Assembly: GCF_030247195.1 (NCBI RefSeq)
Contig: NC_080670.1
Coordinates: 160,714,080 to 160,778,079 of the forward strand
Reading direction: 5' to 3'
Length of the DNA: 64,000 bases
Origin: Topomyia yanbarensis
Taxonomy: Eukaryota; Arthropoda; Insecta; Diptera; Culicidae
Shown: positions 1 through 11,245 of the stretch, one piece after another
Layout: each line of letters opens with the position of its first letter
Numbering within the stretch: the first letter of the stretch is position 1
Program-made: the position numbers and the translations under genes
Notes under the pieces: model-generated
Databases searched by the model: none
Seen by the model: only the letters and a program-made list of their open reading frames with translations
What the model was told of the DNA's origin: nothing

Positions 1-348
1 TAACAAACAGCCCTCCAATGCTAAAACACAGACTGCCGGTCAAACGATCATCATCGATAAATCTAAGCCAACATCCAGTACATCCAGCGAAGGAATAACC
101 AAAAACTACGACGGATACACCAAGGTCACCCAGAAACCCAAGAAGCATCAAAAACAACCATCAGTGAAAACGAAAACAACAACTATTCCAGCGATAGCGA
201 TATGGACGTACACGAGAGCGAGGGAGAGGGCAGACAGAACAACCACCAAGCAGCAAACGGTAAAGGGAATAACGTGAATAACACTTCTCCACCAAGGAAG
301 ATCACCCGCAACAGCAAGCAGTGCGCACAAGATAGAAGATCGCAATAA
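1..348 (+). pseudogene. C-terminal end of a retroelement ORF, frameshifted
   Basis: A polar, low-complexity C-terminus rich in N, S, K, T and Q ends at a TAA at 346-348. Frame 2 is open from position 2 to 277 and frame 1 from 67 to 348. The protein-like composition moves from frame 2 (Ser/Thr/Lys-rich) to frame 1 (an acidic segment with SSDSDMDVHESEGEG) around 150-175, so a single-base indel there is likely. There is no zinc knuckle or enzymatic motif in the visible part. The assignment to a non-LTR retrotransposon rests on the 3' tail that follows directly, not on the protein. The start lies outside the window. It could be the end of ORF1 of an ORF1-only copy, or of another polar protein. 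Confidence 0.4.
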
Positions 349-462
349 TTTTTCCGCATTTTTTTTTAACTGTTATAATTTGAAATCTATATTATCTATT
401 AAAAAGGCGAATGACCCTTGCGGTTAAAACCTTTATAAATAAATAATAATAATAATAAAATT
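349..462 (+). mobile_element. 3' UTR and TAA-repeat tail of a non-LTR retrotransposon
   Basis: After the stop codon there is a short 3' UTR containing GGCGAATGACCCTTGCGG and then AAATAAATAATAATAATAA at about 436-460. A short UTR ending in TAA-type repeats is typical of I- and Jockey-related non-LTR elements of insects. The exact clade cannot be fixed from the UTR alone. Confidence 0.5.
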
Positions 463-1051
463 GTACATCACCCATTAGAAAATCATTCAATATTAGTGTG
501 AACCTTCCGGCAGACGCGCTAGTATACAGAAAGCGCGCCACTCAGAAAAACAAGCGAAAGCGCCTTTGAACACCAGCGCCTACTCGTTCAGTGAGCCATA
601 CGCGCGACTTCAAAGCGACCAGACATAAGGTTTTCAACAGGGTATAACTTATGAACGGGTAATTATGGACAAACGGTTTTAACTTCGTTTTGTAGGTGAA
701 ACCCAGTTCTATTAGAATAAGATAAGTAGTAGATAGTATAATTACAATTTTTGCCGATAGTAAAGTTACACGGGTTCGAAAACAGGCTAAAATAAAATCA
801 AAATCAGCCGTAAGTCGCTACACAGCATTCACAGCTATTTAGTATCTTCGAAAAAGTTGTGTATTTTATAATAATAAAAAATACCTTAGAACATTATTAA
901 CGTGAGAAATCATAAACAAAAAAGTTATAAGCAAAAATAAGAATTGAAGGAGTTTATCATAGAAAACATCTCATAACTCAACTACTGTGAGTGACAGAGA
1001 CAACATGTCTTCTGCAAAATTTATAAAAATACTCTCTTCTACAACTTTGTC
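463..1051. other. AT-rich spacer without recognised gene
   Basis: No ORF with recognisable protein character is seen. The right part (about 1010-1060) has the AT-rich style of the inverted repeat that starts at about 1052, so the repeat may extend slightly further left than annotated. Confidence 0.5.
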
Positions 1052-1237
1052 GAAGACTGCCAAGCGCTATCTCTTTCGGTTCAAAAGTTAAATTTTCTAT
1101 AGCCTATTATGATCAACTTTTTTCAAAAATAAAATTGCTAAAAGATGGCGCTTGTAGAATATGTGAAATCGCTAATATGAACAGTTTTGACTCCAATGAA
1201 TTAAGTACCTCAAAACGTTGTTTTGAGTCACTGTGCA
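1052..1237 (+). repeat. Left arm of a long diverged inverted repeat
   Basis: This segment matches the reverse complement of 3055-3250 over about 180 bp at roughly 75-80% identity by eye. Shared blocks include GGTTCAAAAGTTAAATTTTC, the core AAAAGATGG, and ACTCCAATGAATT. The inner edge, at TGCACAG, coincides with the boundary of the R1-clade fragment. It is probably a non-autonomous DNA element or other interspersed repeat present in two opposite copies. Confidence 0.7.
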
Positions 1238-1905
1238 ACGATATTGTTCACTGTCACACCAGGCGTACCCCTATGAACTTCTTCGAACCTAGGGCATTAA
1301 AATACCACGTGTTCCGGTGTCTCTTGCACGTTCACACACTCCGAGCGAGGGGTGACGAAGCGTGTCCAATATGTCAAATATTTTCTTCGGTTTATCCCAC
1401 TCTTGCTGCTACCTAGCCAAGTGACTTTTCAGAACCTTGCACAGATAGTCCGGAACCCGCATTCTGTGCAGCGCTACGGCGAGCGCCCCCTACCCTAGCT
1501 AGCACTGTTGAACGCGTTCTTCACGTCTATCGATACCACGGCGCAGTAGCGATTACCCCTTCACTTTTGCTTGAATGCTTTCTCCGCATTCGCGATGACT
1601 GTGCGGATGGCGTCCACCGTCGATATCCCTTTCCGGAACCCTAACTGCCTCTACGATAGTCCGTTCTCAGTTTCAGCATAGGTCGTCAGCCTGTTGAGGA
1701 TAACCCTTTCCAGGAGCTTACCGAGAGTATCCAGTAGGCATATATGCCGATACGATGCTGGATCTCCAGCTTATGGATCTTCCATCTATCCGGGAAGTAG
1801 CCATCGTCCAGGCATTTCTGTAGGTCTATTCTGAACATGTTCGGAAACGCTAGGATCGCAGTCTTCAGTGCCACGTCGGGGATACCATCCGGTCCCGGTG
1901 TGCGT
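1238..1905 (-). pseudogene. R1-clade non-LTR retrotransposon fragment, RT plus C-terminus (family B)
   Basis: Read on the minus strand from about 1900, the fragment begins at the RT motif that reads GPDGIP in relatives. It continues with ALKTAILAFPNMFRI and CLDDGYFPDRWKI, then the RT region around the conserved aspartate (DVKNAFNS), and then VPDYLCKVLK at about 1420-1460. It then jumps to a C-terminal piece equivalent to that at 51240-51330. The segment holding the RT catalytic YADD-type motif and the thumb is therefore missing. Several frameshifts and stops are present. It matches the plus-strand family B copies at 39763-40260 and 48985-51345. Confidence 0.8.
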
Positions 1906-2195
1906 ATGTGTGTGCGTGTGTATATATGTATGTGACCAATAAATGAACATCAATTACTCGGAGACGGCTGAACCGGTTTTATCAAACTTAGTCTCAAATG
2001 AAAAGTACAACGTTCCCATAGGCTGCTATTGAGTTTCAATTAATTCCGACTTCCGGTTCCGGAGTTAGGGGTTGAAGAGTGCGTCCACACAGTAAATTCA
2101 CATTTTCGCTTTTCTCATATAGAAAGGTTATGCAATCACTCTGAAGATCGTCAACCTAATCCTGGCCAATTTTTTTTACTTTTATAGGTTTTCTG
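1900..2195 (+). repeat. Interspersed repeat of a type common in mosquito genomes, with a GT-rich edge
   Basis: A GT-rich tract at 1901-1938 leads into a segment with GAGACGGCTGAACCGG, CTTCCGGTTCCGGAGTTA and CATATAGAAAGGTTATGCAA. I recognise this string from general knowledge as an abundant dispersed repeat in mosquito genomes, but I cannot name the family and have not searched. It has no ORF. It separates the two minus-strand R1 fragments. Confidence 0.45.
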
Positions 2196-2544
2196 TATTT
2201 TAACAGGGGCGTAGTTAGGGGTATGCGGTGAGAGGTTACCCCCACAACACACACCACCCTTCCCTAAACATCATTCCCACAACAAGTTCCTCCTCTGAAT
2301 AAAATTTCCTGGTTCCTCCAGAATAAACTTTCCTAGTGGGTTTGAAAAACCAGTGAGAAATTTGGTTTGAAATGATTTTTGTTTGAAACTACTTCAAAAT
2401 TTAAACTAATTTCAAACTTCTTAACAAGGTGAAAATTTTGCTTTTTGCTTGTTATTTGGTTTCGGATACCCATATTGGGATGATTCAAAAATTGGCATAA
2501 AAAGGACGATTTCCGTTTTTTCGGTGAATGTTCCTTTTTTCAGT

Positions 2545-3050
2545 GACACGTTGAAAATATGTAGTAATGGTAGGGTGAATTCTTCTGCTTTTGATAGGCA
2601 ATAGCTTCTCGCCACAGCTCCTTGTTGCAGTTCGATTTGCTCACCTTTATCTCCCGCTTGATAATGTTTATGCCTTCACGGTACATTACATGCCACACTG
2701 GTTCGATTCTGGCTCGTTGAACGCATCTTCTGGCTCTAACGCAGACATCTCGGAGAATGCTTGGTGTCTCGCTCCACCAGTAGGCTGCACGCCGTCTGTT
2801 CATTGGCTCCAGTTTTCTAAGTATTGTTGTGTCATATGCCCTCACTAATATTTCCGTTATCTGCATCCACGTTCCGAAAACCGCTGTCTATGCGAAATGC
2901 ATCAAAATAATTCCTTGTCGAAGTCTTCCTTTTGACATTTCTTGTCCACCTTATTATTGTCGTAGTGCTCCGCTGGCCAGGATGGTTAATGGATCGCCTA
3001 GTGGTCGCTTTGGGTGTACTCCTCATTAACTCACCAGTTCACGTTTCTCA
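2545..3050 (-). pseudogene. R1-clade ORF2 fragment: endonuclease end to pre-RT linker (family B)
   Basis: On the minus strand the fragment starts at the endonuclease SDH motif: TACACCCAAAGCGACCAC at 3018-3001 reads YTQSDH. It runs through a linker to the sequence equivalent to CDATMPRK, and then to RRRAAYWWSETPSILR and VRARRCVQRAR. This last part equals the CPVYWWSAEIAALR region of the complete ORF2 at 14812-17520. The region normally links the APE-type endonuclease to the RT. The reading frame shifts once near 2850. It is a decayed fragment of the same family as its neighbour at 1238-1905, which lies on the same strand but covers a different part of ORF2. Confidence 0.78.
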
Positions 3051-3054
3051 CCAA

Positions 3055-3250
3055 TGCACAGCGGTTCAAAATAGCGTGTTGAAGTACTCAATTCATTGGA
3101 GTTAAAACTATCCATATTAGCGATGTTATATATTCTACAATGTTTGTGTGTGTAAAAAGTACCATCTTTTGGCGATATTATTTTTTAAGAAAATTGACCA
3201 TAGAAGGCTATAGAAAATTTAACTTTTGAACCAAAGAAGATAACGCTTGA
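3055..3250 (-). repeat. Right arm of the long inverted repeat
   Basis: This is the reverse-complement partner of 1052-1237. With it, the arm encloses about 1.8 kb that holds two R1-clade fragments and an interspersed repeat. The next 200 bases to about 3460 contain nothing recognisable. Confidence 0.7.
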
Positions 3251-3463
3251 CCGTCTTACTAATAGTACTAATAGAGTACTAATCATTCACACAACTCTCA
3301 ATGATTGAATATATATTCAAGTTTTATCACTTACAACTGATTCAAATTAACTTGTATCTTATAGCAACGGTGAAAGCCAGAGAAATTGGTTATCTGATAC
3401 AACTTTTGTGTCTCATGAGAAAAAAAAACAATGTATGAGTATAAGATAAGCCAACAATTTTAC

Positions 3464-3780
3464 CTTGAATGTTGCAATCACACGTTCACGATCCTCACGT
3501 GTCATTTCCCTCGTCTCAAGTCCGTTAGCAACAGCCTGCTCACCATATTCCGTTTCATCCACCTCTTTCGATCGCTTGGATTTTCTATACTTTTTATACT
3601 CCGGTGTGTTTTTCGAAATAGCAGATGTTGCCTTCTGTACCTCCCGCCTTTGAATCAACCTCTTGTAATAGATTCCTGGTGGTGCTCCAGTGAATATGGC
3701 CCGCCATTTTTCGTGCCAATGCCATCCCTCGTTCTGGTACAATACACTTATCAAAACTCGACGGCGGTACGAGCCTCGTC
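3464..3780 (-). CDS. Candidate internal exon, possibly C-terminal part of a Mutator-like transposase-derived protein
   Basis: The minus strand has an open stretch reading GRGSYRRRVLISVLYQNEGW, then HWHEKW, APPGIYYKRLIQRREVQK, and a Lys/Arg/Glu-rich tail. It ends at a good donor (CAAG|GTAAAA, with the GT at 3463-3462). A possible acceptor lies just upstream (TTTTTGTAAG, ending at 3781). The highly charged tail and the splice signals make it more gene-like than anything else in the left 8 kb. The GSY...RR pattern followed by PPG-Y reminds me of the C-termini of Mutator-like transposase proteins of insects, but that is recall, not a search. No DDE domain is present next to it. The phase does not match the exon at 5459-5715 directly (that exon leaves two bases over, while this one needs one). 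If they belong together, another exon is missing. Confidence 0.35.
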
Positions 3781-4817
3781 CTTACAAAAACTTTCGCTTT
3801 GCACAAATATATTTCGACATTTGTGAAAATAAGTTTTCGGCACTGTAAATGTTTATAAGTGATTTTGAAAAACTTGTTTCAAAGGAATGTTGAACGACGA
3901 CTTTCGTGAATTCCTTCTTATTTTGCGCTCAGGTGCAAAACAAATGTAAAGGTTTGTTCTCAGGATTTGATTCAATATTGCAGCTAGCATAAAAATTTAA
4001 TCGGGAAGATAAAATAAGCAAAGAAACGACAACTAAGATATTCATTCTCTACGTACAAATCAATAATAAACCGACTTAGACCATTGATACCCGAGCGCGA
4101 TTATAAGTTGCCGCCCAAGAATTTAGAATAATAAATAAACTGAGCCGATAACAAAAATATATATTATGTCCGCAACGTGCAATAAAAACCATTTTGAGTT
4201 TAAAATAAGCATTTGCTAAGTACCAAAAAATACTTTCAGACAAACAAAATAGGGTTAGTACATAATACATACTAGAAATATTTAGTACTCATAGGTAAGA
4301 TAATCAAATTAGTTTCTAAGTCTTTTCTAAAATTTTCATGTAATCCTCTTATTTCTAATTTAGGCACTTAGGCATAAATCAACATAACATAAAATTTATG
4401 CAATCAATCAATTCCAACTTTGCTCGGCGTTTATTTCGCACCTGACTGTATGAACTTTTAATAAAAAAAATGGATTAACTTACTCATTTGTTGTTTTGGC
4501 GAATTTCAAACTATCCGCTTTTGAAACCACCACTGAAATAATTTTTTGTGTTTTGTCCATGAGGCCAGCATCTTTGAGAGAGTTTATAATCTTCAAGTCT
4601 ATCTCCCCTATGTTCTTACAAAATATTGCACATACATAAATATATCAAAAATTGCATTACAAAGGACGTTTTCGAGAAATGAGATTGAGGTATAGTATAG
4701 GTTTATATGTAGGTGGACTTTCACTCAGATATTATTCTCGATCGATAATATGACTACCACTAGACTCATTTCAATCTTAAAACAGGTTGATTTTTTTTCG
4801 TTTTGTAGCTTTTAGGA

Positions 4818-5043
<226 letters not shown>

Positions 5044-5458
5044 CATTTGGATAAATTTAAAGATTTCTTCTATAAAATTGCCCTGTTTTCCTGAATTATT
5101 TCGAAATTTTGGTAAAACCCGCTTCAAATATATTAGAATGTTATTAGCGTCAAAATCGCAAAGGATTTCTTTTATGTAATAGTCGTTCTAACAACCTTCT
5201 GCATAAAAACCATGAAATATAAATCTTTTATTTTTCTTTATCCGATTTTTAATTTTGAACGTAACGGATTTTCCTGAGACATACTTTTTCGCGTGAAAAC
5301 TTTTTGGCGATTCTAAAGCTGAAGGATATAAGTCCAATTTTTACGCCTGTTTATATTTGATTTCTTATTTAAAGCGGGTTTTGCGACTTCAAGAAGAATT
5401 TTGTTATACTGGTGTCTCAAAGGAAATATTTACATATATAGGTGTTTAAAATACTTAC

Positions 5459-5715
5459 TGGTCTTGAATAGCATCTTCCTCATCTGAACACTCGTCGTAA
5501 GAATCCTCTAAGTCATCAAACAGACCAGTGTCGTCACACGATTCACTGCTGTCACTGTCATCCCGAAGTGATAAAACTTCGTCAAAATTATTTTCACAAG
5601 TATTTATATTTCTCGTTTCGTCTAGATTATTATTTTCGTCTCGCCGGCTTTTTTTGTATACTGTTTGTGTTTGATTTTTCAAACCCGCCCGACGACGTCG
5701 ACTACGCGGACTCAT
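5459..5715 (-). CDS. Candidate first coding exon of an uncharacterised acidic protein
   Basis: An ATG at 5715 (minus strand) opens an 85-codon frame beginning MSPRSRRRRAGLKNQTQ. A basic N-terminus of about 30 residues, which could act as a nuclear localisation signal, is followed by a strongly acidic Ser/Asp/Glu segment that includes DDSDSSESCDDTGLFDDLED. The frame runs directly into a canonical donor GTAAGT at 5458-5453, and the in-frame TAA lies inside the donor. ATG, biased composition and a perfect donor at the right end support a real exon. I do not recognise the protein. It may share a gene with 3464-3780, with the TA microsatellite in the intron, but the splice phases are not compatible without a further exon. 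Confidence 0.4.
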
Positions 5716-6853
5716 GATTGCGAATACTTTACATCGACTCGAACTCGAATCCTTTTTGACACATTGATTATTCTAAATTACAGCACCCATACATATACAT
5801 AGTTTTCTTCGTATCAAACACATTGTATCGCATCTGAGACCATGAATCAAACGATGTTAGGTTTAGGCGCAGAACAAAATGTGTATTGTTAGTTTTTCAA
5901 ACAAAAATTCCATTTATTCAAATGATGCACCGATATTAGTTCTGTTTTGGTGTAAAGGATTTATTTGATTTTTTTAACATTTCAGATTGAAAAAATTTTT
6001 AAGAATAACGTGTTCTCAATTTATATTGTAATTTCGGGTTATCGTGAATTGGATCTCTTTACTCAATATGCAATAGCGAAAAGCGATAAAGAAAAATATA
6101 TTTACACGCAGTAAGAGAGAAAATGTTGGAATACGCCAAAGGAAACTGAAGTTAGAATCTTTCATATCGTATTTTCTGACTTTTTTTTAATAAAGATCAA
6201 AGCTTCCGTTTTAGTAAAATTATACGTCGATAGCATTTCTGTTTGTGTAATTTATAAATGTGTTTTTTGAAACATTTCAGATTTGAAAACATGTTGAATA
6301 AAGTTGCCTTAGTCACGTGTTAGTGCGGCCGTCATGTTAATAAACTTGATATCAGTATACATATCGCTAGAAAATATCATTTGATCGAGAAGAGTTTTCT
6401 ATCCATACATAGTACGTTCGAGTTTCCGCTGATTTTCGCAGACGATAGGATCTGGAAAATCTGGATACAGGAAAAGAATCACAGTAATGTTCTCTTTCAG
6501 TCTGTATACGGATAGCAAATAACTTTTTCATGCAGAACCTGTACCTCAATATTTTCAGGCACAAATTGGTGTGTAACGAAAATGTGGACAACTTGGTTTT
6601 GAAAATACTACGAAAAATCGTTCTGATAACTGAACACAAAAATTTTCCATCCCACTGGTTACCCCGTTCATTACTGTATCCACGTCCTACAGCAAACAGC
6701 AAGGCATCAAGTTGTCACAAACACACACGCACGTTGGATCTGGTTCGCTAACAGTGATGTAACTGCGTAGTAGCGCGCGCTTCTGCGAATAATGAAATTC
6801 TCAATCAGAGTATTTACAAGCGTTGAACATATTTCATTCAATGCACAATTATC
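5716..6853. other. AT-rich spacer without recognised gene
   Basis: This would be upstream of the candidate exon on the minus strand. No obvious promoter element, transposon terminus or protein-like ORF is seen on either strand. Confidence 0.5.
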
Positions 6854-6932
6854 AAAAAAACACCATTTGGTAATCTACATGATTACAATATAACTGTTTG
6901 TAATCATGTAGATTACCAAATGGTGTTTTTTT
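6854..6932. repeat. Perfect 34-bp inverted repeat with 11-nt loop
   Basis: Bases 6854-6887 (seven A, then CACCATTTGGTAATCTACAT, then GATTACA) are the exact reverse complement of 6899-6932, with the loop ATATAACTGTT between. All 34 pairs match. On transcription in either direction the product would be a long perfect hairpin. See the findings for possible explanations. Confidence 0.97.
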
Positions 6933-8763
6933 CCATAAATGAACTTGTAATATACTACGAAGGAATAGAACGGAATCCTTATTGATACAACACTGGTTTT
7001 GGAGAATGCAGAGAAATGGGAGAGGCAATTTTGTTTTCGGGAGAGGAATCATAAAGGATTCGAAATTTTCGCGATTTTCTCTACTAAAACTACCGATAGC
7101 TTTGGAAGTAATTGGAAATTTGAAATAAAATTTTCACCAATGTCTTCGGTGATTATCCTAGTTTACTGGATACCATTTATTTTCTTCATATTTGGTCTAG
7201 TTCTAAAGATATTGTGAGATTAAGGCAAAATGGTACCGATTTGATCCCCTATTGGCGCGGAAAAGCAGACTCCCACGTTAATATCGCGTGTCGTGCTGGT
7301 GGAAAACAATTTATACGCTTTCTCCGGCAGGCATGTTCGGCTAGTAGATGGGGCTGCTGGCAACACGTTCCCCCTTCCACGTGATTTCCTGATGGGGGTG
7401 TGGGGTGGGGGGAGTTTTAGCATTAGTGACCAATAACTATATCCCATCACGTACGGGGTTTAGTGGCGATCGAACCAAACTGGCGGTTTTGTCCGTGGTG
7501 AGATGGGACACAGAATAGAAAGTGTCAATGAAGTTTGCCGCATGGTACAGAAGAATACAACGTTATCTAACGCATGTCGTATGTTCTCTAACTAACAATT
7601 CTATTAAAGGCGGAAAAAACACAACCTTAAAATAGAGGGTTATGTTCCAGTTGGAATAGAGTGACATAAAAAATGTATACAATGCTTCCCGGAGCATTAT
7701 CTGTTGACAAGGGTTGACCATCAGTGTTGTGCAGATAGGGAATCGTTCGCGGACGGGACTACCGCGAAGGCTTTCTAATTTTAATTGAAAAAATGTGAAC
7801 CTGCTGGTTCCCTTCGGTTATGCGGGGGAATGTTCATGCAGGGACAGTAAATAAACGCAAAAAAGACTGACTGATGTCAATCGTTGAATGCTGGTTTCAA
7901 TCAACATTTAATAATAAAATTCAGTTCTTCAGTTGTGTAAACTTTTCACTTATTAATACGCGGTTCCACATAACTCCCTTCTGCTGGCAACTGTTATTGG
8001 ATGCTGTTGAAGATGTGTATGAGGAAGCTTCCTACTAACCGCCTAGAACAACAACGGCCGCGTTCTCCCTTGGTTTCTACTATGGAATGTGCCGGCAGCG
8101 GTCGTTTGTAGTTCGCTTAGCTTATAGGTGATCTTGGAACCTCCTAATGAGTAGACCTCTAAAGATGAGTAGAAGATCCGCCTACTCACCTTTGTCCGTC
8201 CTGCCTCGTTCTCCTTGTCAATTAACCGTAGAGGAGAGCTATTCTCGCTCAATCTACAGCGAGAACGGTCGATATTAGCTCCTTTAGTTTTAGGAGGGTA
8301 GCGCTCCTTTGCGGATAGCAGTTCTAAAAAGACGAGAAAACACACACACACAGTAGGTGCATCAGGGACAGGAGTTCAGAGTACACCCTCGCCAAACCAG
8401 AGTGGATAAAAGCCAGTTACTTCCTGATTATAGCATAATGGTCATGGCGAACGTAATGGACAGCAACCGGATCACTAATTGAACGGCAACCTTGGGCTGA
8501 CAGGTGTGCTGTTCTACTCCCTGGGTAAGGAACGATGACACTGACTTAAAACGGCGAGTGGACTAACTTCACGGCTTCCTCCGTCCTGTTATAACCTTGA
8601 TAGATCTCCAGGTACGCGCAAAACTTGTCACACTTGTAGTTGGTGGTACATGGTTCGGATGGAACATTATTAATTTTACGCCGATCCGGCTTTGAACATT
8701 ACTTTCCATGAAGAACAGTGTCAATCCTAGCATGGCCTCCTTGCTTGCATAGGTAAGAGGCGG
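6933..8763. other. Region without recognised gene; may include 5' UTR of the following R1-clade element
   Basis: No protein-like ORF is convincing. GC content and texture change at about 8040, and the stretch 8350-8763 (after a short CA tract at 8340-8351) resembles the leader of a retrotransposon. It leads straight into the ORF1-like sequence at 8764, but I cannot fix the element's 5' end. Confidence 0.35.
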
Positions 8764-9760
8764 CTACGTACAACGAGTGGAGATAGCGGCCCAGAGTTGG
8801 GACCCAATGGAGAAAGACCAAGAAACCCACACATATGATGTACGTTTACAAGGCCACCAACTCGACAAAACCAACCAGTGCAACAACAGCACGACCAGGA
8901 CAAATCGCAGCAGCAACTTCAACAACAGGAGCAGCAGACTCAACTTCAACTTCAACAGAAGCATCACAAGCAGCTAAAGCAGGAGAGCAGCGCCGAACGA
9001 ACTGCATAACTTTGTCGTCACAAGGAGTTACAAGCACAAGGAGTTTTTGGAGCTAGCGTCAATACGACACTAGCTTAGTCCTGTCGCTAAGCTAGTTTCG
9101 AATTCTAATGAGAGGAACTAGAAACGCATCGTAATAACTAGAACAAGGCACTGGTATTGCAGATGCAAGGAATGCTCAGCTTGGCCGTCAAGAAATGCAG
9201 AACTCTGGAGCAGAAAGCGGAGTTAACCGAAAAGGAGTCGTCAGTGACCCTTAGAAATAGGGTAAACAGTGGCACCACTAAAACTGAGGAAAATCTATGA
9301 GGCGAAAGACAAACCTCAGGGAACGGAAACCGTGTCCTCTAGACCGAAGAGACCAAGAACTTTACCTGGTGTTGTGAAACCAAGGGGTTCCAAGAAACAC
9401 AAGTGAACTCCAGGCACCATGGCACGCATAGCAAATGAAGCAGGCACCAACGTGGGTAAAAAATCCTAATAAGAACGAAGACGAACAACAAGTGTAGATT
9501 CGAAAAGCGAATGCTCTTTAAGGGACGAAACAAAGGTGAAGCATTCATAGTCAAAGCTAAAGCTAAGCTGCGGATAAATCCCGCTTTGAAGAAGCTTAGC
9601 CCAGACGTTAAGAAAATCATTTGCATCGGCTCCGAGAAGATGATTCTGGAATTGGTAAAGGGCTTCAAACACACTTGTTGCGGCAATTTGTAGCGGAGTC
9701 TAAGTGCGATGTAGCTATTGTCTCAGGGCCACACCGTATCCTGGTCAGCGATGAAAACTA
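8764..9760 (+). pseudogene. ORF1 (gag-like) remnant of R1-clade element, family B
   Basis: The start AACGAGTGGAGATAGCGGCC recurs at 12290-12320, showing two copies of the same 5' region. A glutamine-rich stretch follows at about 8880-8995 (many CAG/CAA codons in one frame, then a stop). From 9511 a segment reading AFIVKAKAKLRINPALKKL and MILELVKG is the conserved R1-type ORF1 block, whose usual form is a 'seen-as-Lys-rich, KKIR..R.G.MILEL' motif. After 9690 the frame shifts and ends with CDVAIVSGPHRILVSDEN. Known R1 ORF1 proteins bind RNA and carry zinc knuckles, but I see no intact knuckle here. Frameshifts and stops make it non-functional. Confidence 0.6.
9069..9096. repeat. 10-bp inverted repeat with 8-nt loop
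   Basis: ACTAGCTTAG (9069-9078) and CTAAGCTAGT (9087-9096) are perfect complements around TCCTGTCG. The repeat sits inside the decayed ORF1 and is probably fortuitous. Confidence 0.6.
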
Positions 9761-9764
9761 GATA

Positions 9765-11245
9765 TTAGAAAAGACAAAATCAGCGGCGATTTGGACGAGA
9801 GGAAGATATCCATTTTAGGAAGTGGTTTATCGCGCAGATGAAGGCTTCGTTATCACCAAAATTAGTGGAGTTTTCTTCGGCACCTGCTACGCTCCTCCGT
9901 GGAGGGAGATCGTTTGATTCACAGAAATGCTAGATAAGCTGACAGAAAGGGCTTACCGCTCAGCGACCGGTCGTCATAGCCGACGATGTCAACGCTAGGG
10001 CAGTAGAATGGGCAGCCATTTCACCAACCCAAAGGAGAGTAGCCTACTTGAGGTCTTTGCAAAACTGAACGTAAATGTTTCTTACGATGGTACCCCCATC
10101 ACCTAACGCCGGGAAAGACGAAAATTAGTAAGTGACGTTACCTTCTGTATCCCCGGGCTGGCGAAAGTTTGAATTGGAGAGTGTCCAAAGAGTACATCGT
10201 CAGTCACCACTAAGCGATTCGGTACACCGACATGAGCAATAACCACCTGGAAGCGCATGTGATGCAGTCAAACGAGCGAAAATGGAAAACAACGAGGTTC
10301 AACAGGAGATTCTCCTTCAACGGAGAATTTAGGCTTGAGTTCAATCACCTGTACTTCAGTGCAGATGAAGTGACAACGGCAACAGCCAGAGCGTGCGATG
10401 CAACCATGCCACGAGAGACGGTGAACAGTAGATACACTACACAGAAAAAAAACACCACAAAACTGAGATGGTTTTGATAAGCAACAGAAATTTAGTGCAC
10501 CAGGCGAGAATTGCAGTTGGAGAATGCTTCTTAGACTCAAAGGTAGAAGTCAGACAACTGGTAGTGACAATATAATAGCCGATCGTATAACAGCTTTAAC
10601 AGCTACATCGACTACGCATGCGGGAGTGCCGTAAAAGTGGTCTCGACACTATCTCGGATCATGCCCAACAATTCGGCGACCAGCGGCAGTAGAAAGCGAC
10701 TACTGGTGAGCGTCTCTACATTGGTGCTCAGATACGCAGGACCTGTATGGGTGACGGTACTGCTGACGAAGAGGAACATATCTTGGCGGAACAGCACGTC
10801 CAGGCTGTACTAGCGCGTGTCGAACTATCTCGTCAGAGGCAGGCTACGTGATAGCTGGAACGATCCCCATAAACTTTCTACTCGAAGAAGATAGCGAGTG
10901 TTATAGGGATAGAGTAAACGAACCCATCGAATAATTTCATATCCGCCGGTGTTGGTGAAGAAAGGGCACGGCGAAGTGAATTTCCTCATGACGTAATTCT
11001 TGTCTGGTTATGGCTGTCTCAATAAGTATGTGAACAAATTTGGCTACGCGAGATCGCCGTTCTGCATCGCATACGATGTTGCAGATGAAACGCCTGCGAT
11101 TCGACCACGAAAAAAACGAAATGAGAACCATTATCGGTGCGGACGTCAATATGAACAATATTGTCGAAAGAATGTGTGCGGCTGAGGAAAAATAAGACAT
11201 GATGAACAGAACAATCATTCAGATAATGTCAGCGGTGCAACGAGA
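9765..11245 (+). pseudogene. ORF2 remnant of R1-clade element (endonuclease, RT thumb and C-terminus; RT core deleted), family B
   Basis: Pieces occur in order on the plus strand. The endonuclease region holds GFVITKISGVFFGTCYAPPW (about 9842-9901), and a damaged GDFNA motif follows near 9980-10010. The linker ends with ARACDATMPRE (10387-10419). After about 10560 the post-catalytic RT region resumes with FNSYIDYAC, LSRIMPNNSA and LVLRYAGPVW. Then comes the C-terminus with FLSGYGCLNKYVNKFGYA, the region of the CCHC zinc motif. The RT fingers, palm and catalytic YADD-type motif are absent between about 10425 and 10560, so about 1.1 kb has been lost compared with the element at 14812-17520. Numerous stops and shifts show this is old. 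Confidence 0.72.
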
